A DNA stretch of 64,000 bases from an uncultured Ruminococcus sp. Its GTDB lineage: Bacteria; Bacillota; Clostridia; Oscillospirales; Ruminococcaceae. Positions 1 to 6,666 of the stretch are shown piece after piece. The stretch is from positions 23,927 to 87,926 of the forward strand of contig CAMKMD010000008.1 in NCBI GenBank assembly GCA_946413815.1, in the 5' to 3' direction. Every line of letters begins with the position of its first letter. Position 1 is the first letter of the stretch. The translations under genes and the position numbers were made by a program. Below the pieces are notes generated by a model, which saw only the letters and a list, made by a program, of their open reading frames with translations, was not told the DNA's origin and ran no database searches.

Positions 1-924
1 TTGAATATTGTAACAATTCTCGAACATATAACCATCGTAGACAAGGCTGTCCTTGTTGAATTCATGGATGGTGATGAATCTGAGTTTCTGGCAGTCCTTG
101 AACATTTCTCTCATATCAGTGACCTTGCTCGTATCAAAGCTCGACAGGTCAAGTTCATAAAGCGACGCGCAGTTCAAGAACAAACGGTTCATATTCGTGA
201 CTGCTGGTGTCTTGAAGCCTGATAAGTAGAGATTAGTAAGCTTCGTGCAGTTTGTGAACATTTGGGTCATGTCTGTAAGCTTTGTGTTCTCAAAGCCTGA
301 TAGATCAAGGAGCCACAGTTCGACGCAATTCTGAACCATACCCTCAAGGGAGGTTACATTTGATGTGTCAAAGTTCTTCAGATCAAGCTCCTGAAGCGCA
401 CTGCAGGAGTAGAACATTCCTCTCATATCTGTAACATTCGCTGTGTTGAAGCACGAGAGATCGAGGGCCTCAAGACTCTGGCATTTGTAGAACATGAAGC
501 CCATATCAGTGACCTTGGAGGTGTTGAAAGTGCCGCCGAATGTGATCTTCCTCAGGGCGGCGGACTCTGAGAACATTGAATCCATATTCGTTACGTTGCT
601 CCAGTTGCCCTTGGTGAGGTCTATCTCCCTGACAGATCTGAACTGCTGGAAGAGACCGCTGCAGTCAGCTGGGAACACCGCATCATCGGCAACCTGGATC
701 TTCGTGATAGCGGTATTGCTCCTCTGGGTCTGAACGGCTGTCTTTGAAACATTTCCCCCGACAGTAAGGATGCCTGTCTCTTCATCAAAGGATACGAGAG
801 GAGAGGCGTAGGCTGTGAGAGAGGGGGCGCTGCTGCTCAGCACAGATACGGCCGGAGGGATGATGCCGATGCAGGCAAAAGCGAGCATGGCAGCAGCTGC
901 TTTTCTGAACGGATGTTTTTTCAT
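1..924 (-). CDS. Secreted BspA-type leucine-rich repeat surface protein (partial, C-terminus outside window)
   Basis: The frame is open for 308 codons from an ATG at 924 to the window edge, so the C-terminus is missing. An AAGGAG site lies at 934-939. Residues 1-40 form a signal peptide (MKKHPFRK, then a hydrophobic stretch ending SLTAYA). From about residue 85 onward there are some eight copies of a 23-24 residue repeat of the type LxxLDLSxFxTxxVTDMxxMFxxC, the BspA / DUF285 repeat of bacterial surface proteins that bind host or plant-cell matrices. Function beyond surface adhesion or scaffolding cannot be told here; many Ruminococcus relatives end in a dockerin or anchoring domain, which would lie outside the window. 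The repeats give the DNA a visible 69-72 base periodicity. Confidence 0.85.
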   Translation of the reverse strand, partial: MKKHPFRKAAAAMLAFACIGIIPPAVSVLSSSAPSLTAYASPLVSFDEETGILTVGGNVSKTAVQTQRSNTAITKIQVADDAVFPADCSGLFQQFRSVREIDLTKGNWSNVTNMDSMFSESAALRKITFGGTFNTSKVTDMGFMFYKCQSLEALDLSCFNTANVTDMRGMFYSCSALQELDLKNFDTSNVTSLEGMVQNCVELWLLDLSGFENTKLTDMTQMFTNCTKLTNLYLSGFKTPAVTNMNRLFLNCASLYELDLSSFDTSKVTDMREMFKDCQKLRFITIHEFNKDSLVYDGYMFENCYNIQ

Positions 925-1081
925 ACATGATCACTCCTTAAATACGTTTTCGTTGTAGGCGTTATTTCCGGCGTTAATGGTATTCTTCTCATCTCCTTTG
1001 CTTATTTAGTCGATCATTTAACAGCCTGCGGGCTGTGGAAGTACGTAGAAAGAAAAAAGAGAGCAAATGAATTAATCAAAA

Positions 1082-1113
1082 AGCGGACCATACTCCCTGA
1101 AGAGTGATCCGCT
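1082..1113 (-). terminator. Hairpin plus U-tract inside the BspA-gene leader (attenuator-like)
   Basis: On the minus strand AGCGGA pairs with TCCGCT, with an inner ACTC/GAGT stem, and the hairpin is followed by TTTTT (positions 1082-1078). It lies about 120 bases after the predicted transcription start and about 155 bases before the BspA start codon. No minus-strand gene ends upstream of it, so a role in conditional termination of the leader is inferred. Confidence 0.55.
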
Positions 1114-1236
1114 GCAGAATTAATTGATATAGTGTTTTATGAGATGCCCGTGTGTAAGAGGATTATCTGTCATATAACTGCCCCTGCGAATGCACGATTG
1201 TAAATATTTGAAGATAAATTTACAAAATCTACTTTT

Positions 1237-1265
1237 ATGATAGCATATTCTGTCACGATTGTCAA
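1237..1265 (-). promoter_or_regulatory. Sigma-A promoter of the BspA-type gene
   Basis: On the minus strand, TTGACA (1265-1260), a 17-base spacer, then TATCAT (1242-1237). The predicted start near 1230 gives a leader of about 305 bases. The 925-1397 gap holds this leader, the hairpin at 1082-1113, a second small hairpin (ACAGCC/GGCTGT, 1021-1036) and the divergent promoter at 1332-1360. Confidence 0.8.
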
Positions 1266-1331
1266 GGACGAAATCAGTCTATCACTGTATTTCCGGCGTT
1301 TTTCACCGATTCCGTCCGAAAGGCAGCGCTC

Positions 1332-1360
1332 TTGCAAATCATCCGGAGATGTGGTATAAT
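1332..1360 (+). promoter_or_regulatory. Sigma-A promoter of the GyrI-like gene
   Basis: TTGCAA (1332-1337), a 17-base spacer and a perfect TATAAT (1355-1360), about 30 bases before the AGGAGG site of the gene at 1398. Confidence 0.8.
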
Positions 1361-1397
1361 GTAACTACAGATATAATACTGCTCAGGAGGAGAAAAC

Positions 1398-2030
1398 ATG
1401 GCATTTGATTACAAAAAGGAATACAAGGATTACTACGCACCAAAGAACAAACCAAGCATCATAACTGTTCCGGTGATGAATTATATCGCTGTCCGCGGCA
1501 AGGGTGACCCGAATGCCGGGGAGGGCGAGTACAAGAAGGCAATAGAGCTGCTGTATGCCGTTGCCTATACTATTAAAATGAGCAAGAAGGGCTGCCGTCA
1601 GATCGAGGGGTATTTTGATTACGTCGTGCCGCCGCTGGAGGGCTTCTGGCAGCAGGAGGGCACAGAAGAGATGGATTACTCACGCAAGCAGGATCTTGAA
1701 TGGATATCTGTGATACGCCTTCCCGATTTCGTCACGGAGGAAGACTTCGCGTGGGCAGTTGCAGAGGCAGAGCGAAAAAAGAAGATCGATGCTTCAAAGG
1801 CGGAGTTTCTCCGCTGCGAGGAAGGGCTCTGCGTTCAGTGTATGCATATCGGCTCCTACGACGATGAGCCGGAGACAGTCGCCCTCATGCATCAGTTCAT
1901 GGAGAAGGAGGGCTATTCCCTCGATATAACAGACAAGCGCCTGCACCATGAGATCTATCTGAGCGACCCGAGGAAGACAGTCCCCGAGAAGCTGAAAACA
2001 GTTATAAGACATCCGATAAAAAAGGTGTAA
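1398..2030 (+). CDS. GyrI-like small-molecule-binding domain protein
   Basis: A 210-residue soluble protein with no signal peptide, preceded by AGGAGG at 1385-1390. Its N-terminus (YYAPKNKPSIITVPVMNYIAV), the GKGDPNAGEGEY segment and the C-terminal HHEIYLSDPRKT block match the stand-alone GyrI-like / AraC-effector-binding family (SHS2 fold), whose members bind small hydrophobic or cationic compounds and sometimes hydrolyse cyclopropanoids or sequester drugs. The conserved aromatic YFDYVVPPLEGFW segment would line the pocket. It is monocistronic, between its own promoter and a terminator at 2052. The ligand is unknown. Confidence 0.8.
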   Translation: MAFDYKKEYKDYYAPKNKPSIITVPVMNYIAVRGKGDPNAGEGEYKKAIELLYAVAYTIKMSKKGCRQIEGYFDYVVPPLEGFWQQEGTEEMDYSRKQDLEWISVIRLPDFVTEEDFAWAVAEAERKKKIDASKAEFLRCEEGLCVQCMHIGSYDDEPETVALMHQFMEKEGYSLDITDKRLHHEIYLSDPRKTVPEKLKTVIRHPIKKV

Positions 2031-2051
2031 ACATATCATAACAGTAATAAA

Positions 2052-2080
2052 GGCAGATATCTTCATGATATCTGCCTTTT
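2052..2080 (+). terminator. Rho-independent terminator after the GyrI-like gene
   Basis: A perfect 10-base-pair stem (GGCAGATATC, loop TTCAT, GATATCTGCC) is followed by TTTT. Confidence 0.9.
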
Positions 2081-2168
2081 CTGTTTATATATTTTCGTAT
2101 TTATCCGGACTGTATTGCTCTGCGTTGTCAGATTGTTTAAAAAATATGTGAATAATCATCGAAAACTA

Positions 2169-2197
2169 TTGAAACTCGCAATAATACATGGTATAAT
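2169..2197 (+). promoter_or_regulatory. Sigma-A promoter of the REC-GGDEF / hybrid kinase operon
   Basis: TTGAAA (2169-2174), 17-base spacer, TATAAT (2192-2197). The leader contains a short CCGGC/GCCGG hairpin (2218-2234) before the start codon at 2310. Confidence 0.75.
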
Positions 2198-2309
2198 ATG
2201 TATATTGATTTATATTTCCGGCTGATGCTGCCGGATGATACGGAAATTCAGAGATATAACGGCAGCCGTGGTCATAAGGATGCTGCCTGACGAAACGGAG
2301 GGACCGGAT

Positions 2310-4058
2310 ATGACGTTCCATATAATGATAGTTGACGACGACAGTACTAACCTTATGACTGCGGGACATATCCTCAGAAGGAACGATATGCGTGTGACGG
2401 CGCTGAGTTCCGGAAAGGAGCTGCTGGCAAGGATAAGGCAGCACGAGCTGCCGGACCTTATACTCCTTGATATCAAGATGCCGGAGATGGACGGCTTTGA
2501 GACCTTGAAACAGCTCCGCGCCATAGAGAAAGAGCATGGCACAGGGGAGATACCTGTGGTATTCCTCACAGCTGACGAAACCGCCGACACAGAAAATCAG
2601 GGGCTTGCTGCGGGAGTTTCCGACTACATACGAAAGCCCTTCGACCCGAATATACTTCTGCGCCGTGTGCATAACATCGTATCGAAGGAGAAGCGTCTGA
2701 ACACCCTGCGTACAGAGGCCGATACAGATAAGCTGACGGGATTCCTCAACAAGGCTGCCTATGCGAGGGCAGCTTCGTCGCTCTGTTCCTCCGACCTCGG
2801 AGCGCTTCTCATGGTGGACCTTGACTCCTTCAAGCTGGTGAATGATCTCTACGGGCATAAGATGGGCGATAACGTGCTTATCTCCTTTGCAGAGATACTC
2901 CGTGAGAACGTTCCGGAGGGGAGCTGCATAGGGCGTCTCGGCGGTGATGAGTTCTCGGTATTCATCAGCGGTCTCGGGAATGCGGAGGCTGTATCCGTCC
3001 TTACTCGTACCCTCAACGATAAGCTGATTGCAAAGGCGAAGGAGCTCATGGGCGAGGATATGGGGATTCCCCTCGGAGTATCCGTGGGCGGAGTGTTCGT
3101 GCCGATGCACGGCGATGATTATGATGAGCTGCTCCGGCTTGCGGACAAGGCACTGTATATTGTCAAGAACAACGGAAAGCACAGCAGTTCCGTATATATG
3201 GCGGATGCCGACCCGGAGGAGGCTTTGCAGGCCTCGGTACATAATATAAGCCGACTCTCTGAGATACTGGGTGAGAGGTCAGTGCCTAATATGGCGCTGC
3301 AGCTTGACAAGGATTCATTTGCCTACGTTTACCGCTACATCATGCGCTATATCATGCGCAATCAGCGCAGTCTGTACAAGGTGCTCTTTACGCTTAAAGC
3401 AGAGGATGGTGTGGACGAGCTAAGCTACAAGGAGTACTGTGATATGTTCGGAAGTCATATCCGTGAGAACCTCAGAAAGACGGATATACTCATGCGCAAC
3501 CGGTTCAATCAGTATTTTGTCATTCTTACGGATACACGTGAGAAGGATATAGACATAGTCACAGGCAACCTTAAAAAGAAATGGGAACTCAGCGGCGGTA
3601 AGGGGCTGGATATCACCTATGAGAAGGAGTTCGTCAGCATGGACGCTGCAAGCACTACTTCCGGCGGTGATATCAGGATAGCTCTTGCAGATGACGATGA
3701 CGCGAACCTGCGCCTTACCGGAGGCATACTCAGCAAGGCGGGGTATCATGTATCTGCGGTGCGCTCCGGTCAGGGACTTTTGAAGTATCTCGGAGAGCAC
3801 AGCCCCGACCTTATACTCCTTGATGTACAGATGCCGGAAATGGACGGTTTTGAAACGCTGAGAAGGATAAGGGAGATAAAGGGCGCGGAGGATATACCGG
3901 TGGTATTCCTTACCGCAGAAGAGGATGAAGAAACGGAGCGCAGGGGCATGGCTCTCGGTGCGGAGGATTTCATAAGGAAGCCCTTTGTTCCGGAACTCCT
4001 GATTAAAAGGGTGAAGCGCATAGCAGAGCTTCGCCGTTTCAGGAAGAATGCCCGCTGA
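2310..4058 (+). CDS. Diguanylate cyclase response regulator (REC-GGDEF-degenerate GGDEF-REC)
   Basis: The start at 2310 has GGAGGG seven bases upstream; an in-frame ATG at 2235 has no ribosome site. The 582-residue protein opens with a receiver domain (acidic DDD at 9-11, phospho-acceptor Asp54 in LLDIKMPEMDG, the switch Lys in RKPF). An intact GGDEF motif follows at 211-215, so cyclic-di-GMP synthesis is expected; no RxxD inhibitory site is visible before it. Residues about 325-440 look like a second GGDEF fold in which the signature has become RNRFNQYFVIL. A second receiver (about 455-575, LLDVQMPEMDG) closely resembles the first, suggesting internal duplication. It is the first gene of an operon with two hybrid kinases, its likely phosphodonors. 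Confidence 0.88.
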   Translation: MTFHIMIVDDDSTNLMTAGHILRRNDMRVTALSSGKELLARIRQHELPDLILLDIKMPEMDGFETLKQLRAIEKEHGTGEIPVVFLTADETADTENQGLAAGVSDYIRKPFDPNILLRRVHNIVSKEKRLNTLRTEADTDKLTGFLNKAAYARAASSLCSSDLGALLMVDLDSFKLVNDLYGHKMGDNVLISFAEILRENVPEGSCIGRLGGDEFSVFISGLGNAEAVSVLTRTLNDKLIAKAKELMGEDMGIPLGVSVGGVFVPMHGDDYDELLRLADKALYIVKNNGKHSSSVYMADADPEEALQASVHNISRLSEILGERSVPNMALQLDKDSFAYVYRYIMRYIMRNQRSLYKVLFTLKAEDGVDELSYKEYCDMFGSHIRENLRKTDILMRNRFNQYFVILTDTREKDIDIVTGNLKKKWELSGGKGLDITYEKEFVSMDAASTTSGGDIRIALADDDDANLRLTGGILSKAGYHVSAVRSGQGLLKYLGEHSPDLILLDVQMPEMDGFETLRRIREIKGAEDIPVVFLTAEEDEETERRGMALGAEDFIRKPFVPELLIKRVKRIAELRRFRKNAR

Positions 4059-4082
4059 GGTTTAATACAGAGGAGCGATACG

Positions 4083-6665
4083 ATGAAGCATATAGAAAAG
4101 AATGATCTTTTCCAGGCATCACAGCTGACAATACTGCTCAGCTATACCATATTCTCGGTGATACTCATCGGCGAATCCTTCCTTATGGGATGGGAGCTGT
4201 GGCCGCTTGTACCCATATTCATAGGCATAGTGGTGTCCTGGATGCTGCATATCAGACAAAGCCTTTCCGAGAAGCACCGTATATGGGTCTATTCGGCATT
4301 CATATCTTTTACCTTCTTCTTCTACGGTGCCCACAGAACAAGTGTATTTGACACTGTAGCGGTCATGTCAGTAGTTCTGATACTGTATACCATGGCCTGC
4401 ATCAAGCCGCTCATAACCTTCCTGCAGGTACTCTATTACATAACCCTCGGATACGGTATACTTATCATATGGCGTGAGGGGGAGAGTTTTGATGCACTGA
4501 TGATCTCGCGCCTTGTCCTGCATTTTGCAGTCATAACTGCTGTAAGCATCATATCAAGGAAGACCATAGACAAATGGCTGAGTGTACTTGACCATTCCCA
4601 TGACGAGATAGACAAGCTGACTGATGCCACTGACAGACTCAACGACTTCCTTACCAATGTTTCTCATGAGACACGTACTCCCATAAATGCGATAATAGGC
4701 CTTACAGGCATCTGTATAGACGAAGAGACGAATGAGGAAAGACGTGCGAATCTGGTATCAGTACGTGACGCAGGCAGGAGAGTGGCAGAGCAGATAAGCG
4801 ATATCCTTGATTTCACGGAGATAGACAGAAAGAATCTGACCAATAACTATGAGGATTATATGCTCTCCTCAGTGCTCAATGACCTTGTGGAGGAGATACG
4901 CCCATACAAGCCCAAGGAGATAGAACTGGTCATAGATGTTGACCCGGCGATCCCGTCGGTAATGAATACGGATATAGCAAAGCTGAGGAAGATACTCAGA
5001 CACCTTATAATCAACGGTATCAAGTATACCCCTGAGGGAGGAGTCTATGTCAGGCTTTATACCATCAAGGAAGAATACGGCGTAAACCTTCTGATAAGGG
5101 TTACTGATACCGGAATCGGTATGACAGAGGAGGAGCTGGATCGTGTCTTTGAGCGGTATTATCAGGCGGATTCCGGCAGAACAAGACACGGCAGCGGCCT
5201 CGGTCTCGGCATGACTATAGTATCCGGCTTTACGGCTTCACTCGGAGGATTCGTCACAGCCAAGAGCAAGCCGGGGGAGGGAACCACCATCAGCGTGAGT
5301 CTGCCGCAGAAGGTAGTGGAGGATTCAAGCTGTATGTCAGTATCAAGGCCGGACAAACTCTGTCTCGGAGCCTTCCTTCAGCTTGACAAGTATCAGGATC
5401 CTCATGTACGTGAGTACTACAACATGATGATACACAACATCGTGCGGGGCTTCGGTATACAGATGCACCGTGTTGAGAACGTGGCAAACCTGAGGAAGCT
5501 CATTGCCTCGGTCAGGCTCACCCATCTCTTTATCGCAGAGGAGGAATATATGAGTGCTCCGGACCTCATTGAATCCCTTGCGTCGGAGATGATAACTGTA
5601 GTTGTGGCAAACGATGATTTCAGACTGCCGAAGGGTTCAAAGGCAAGGATAATGGTCAAGCCATTCTACTGCTTCCCGGTTGCGGCGGTACTAAATACCG
5701 ATCCGGATTCAGAGGCGACGGACGAGAGTATAACCTTCCCGGGAGCTGAGGCTCTTGTTGTGGACGATGAACCTATGAACCTCATTGTTGCACAGAATAT
5801 CCTGAAACGCTACGGTATGCACGTAACGACTGCCGAATCCGGAAATGAGGCCGTTGAGCTTTGCAGGGCACGGAATTTCGATATAGTATTCATGGACCAT
5901 ATGATGCCGGGAATGGACGGTATCGAGGCTATGAAGCTTATACGTGCAAACAGCAGGGACAAAAGGGAACTGCCCATCGTTGCCCTTACTGCGAACGCAG
6001 TAAGTACCGCACGCGAGACATTCCTTTCTGTAGGATTTGACGGCTTCGTAAGCAAGCCTGTCGAGCTTGTGGAGCTTGAACGTGTATTGCGCAGGGTAAT
6101 GCCGAAATCCCTTATAGTCTCTGACTCAAGGTATGCTGAAGAGGAGCAGCATCAGATAACAGATGCTGCCGCAGAAGAGAACTTGCCGGAGAACAGCGGA
6201 GATATTCTCGGCCGTCTCAGTGAAGCCGGTCTTGATACCGCACAGGGGCTCAGATACTGCGGGGAAGAGGAGGAATTCTACCTCTCTATGCTGACACAGT
6301 TTGCACAGGAGACGGAGAAGAAGCAGAAGTCCATGCAGGAGTTCTTTGAGAAAAAAGACCTGAAAAATTACGAGATACTTGTCCACTCTCTGAAAAGCAC
6401 TCTGAAAATGCTTGGCAGCGAGACCATGTCGGAGCGGGCAAAAGAACTTGAATTTGCGGCAAAGGACGGAAACTACAGTCTTATAGCGGAGAAACACGAG
6501 GGGCTGATGAAGGACTGTCTCAGCCTGGCGAAGGCAGTGCTTGGTATCTGCGGCGGGCAGTCCGTAATGGATAACACTGCGGAAGACGAGGTTATAGAGT
6601 TCGGGCCGGTAAGTTCGGACGAGGATGAAGTAATAGAATTTGAACCTGACAGAGAGGAGCGATGA
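4083..6665 (+). CDS. Hybrid sensor histidine kinase with receiver and Hpt domains
   Basis: An 860-residue membrane kinase. About five or six hydrophobic segments fill residues 15-170 with no large external sensor domain. The dimerisation/phosphoacceptor motif NVSHETRTPINAI carries His195, followed by an HATPase (N box, DTGIGM, GSGLGLGM). A poorly conserved, perhaps pseudo-receiver, stretch spans about 415-545, then a canonical receiver (about 555-675, phospho-Asp in FMDHMMPGMDG) and an Hpt domain (LVHSLKSTLKMLG, near 768). This is a full His-Asp-His relay. The last 30 residues are acidic and repeat DEVIEF twice. It starts 24 bases after the REC-GGDEF gene with a GAGGAG site and ends just before the DegV-fused kinase. 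Confidence 0.9.
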   Translation: MKHIEKNDLFQASQLTILLSYTIFSVILIGESFLMGWELWPLVPIFIGIVVSWMLHIRQSLSEKHRIWVYSAFISFTFFFYGAHRTSVFDTVAVMSVVLILYTMACIKPLITFLQVLYYITLGYGILIIWREGESFDALMISRLVLHFAVITAVSIISRKTIDKWLSVLDHSHDEIDKLTDATDRLNDFLTNVSHETRTPINAIIGLTGICIDEETNEERRANLVSVRDAGRRVAEQISDILDFTEIDRKNLTNNYEDYMLSSVLNDLVEEIRPYKPKEIELVIDVDPAIPSVMNTDIAKLRKILRHLIINGIKYTPEGGVYVRLYTIKEEYGVNLLIRVTDTGIGMTEEELDRVFERYYQADSGRTRHGSGLGLGMTIVSGFTASLGGFVTAKSKPGEGTTISVSLPQKVVEDSSCMSVSRPDKLCLGAFLQLDKYQDPHVREYYNMMIHNIVRGFGIQMHRVENVANLRKLIASVRLTHLFIAEEEYMSAPDLIESLASEMITVVVANDDFRLPKGSKARIMVKPFYCFPVAAVLNTDPDSEATDESITFPGAEALVVDDEPMNLIVAQNILKRYGMHVTTAESGNEAVELCRARNFDIVFMDHMMPGMDGIEAMKLIRANSRDKRELPIVALTANAVSTARETFLSVGFDGFVSKPVELVELERVLRRVMPKSLIVSDSRYAEEEQHQITDAAAEENLPENSGDILGRLSEAGLDTAQGLRYCGEEEEFYLSMLTQFAQETEKKQKSMQEFFEKKDLKNYEILVHSLKSTLKMLGSETMSERAKELEFAAKDGNYSLIAEKHEGLMKDCLSLAKAVLGICGGQSVMDNTAEDEVIEFGPVSSDEDEVIEFEPDREER

Positions 6666-6666
6666 T

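Noticed and set aside
1..620. Regular 69-72 base repeats that could suggest a CRISPR or tandem repeat array
   Set aside because: The period is the coding repeat of the BspA-type protein; there are no identical repeats with unique spacers.
1114..1230. Possible cyclic-di-GMP or other known riboswitch in the BspA leader
   Set aside because: None of the conserved blocks of the common classes could be found in the sequence; only the terminator-like hairpin is supported.
2166..3242. A 358-codon minus-strand open frame opposite the REC-GGDEF gene
   Set aside because: It is antisense to strong REC and GGDEF motifs, has no ribosome site and no recognisable domain; the long frame comes from codon bias on the other strand.
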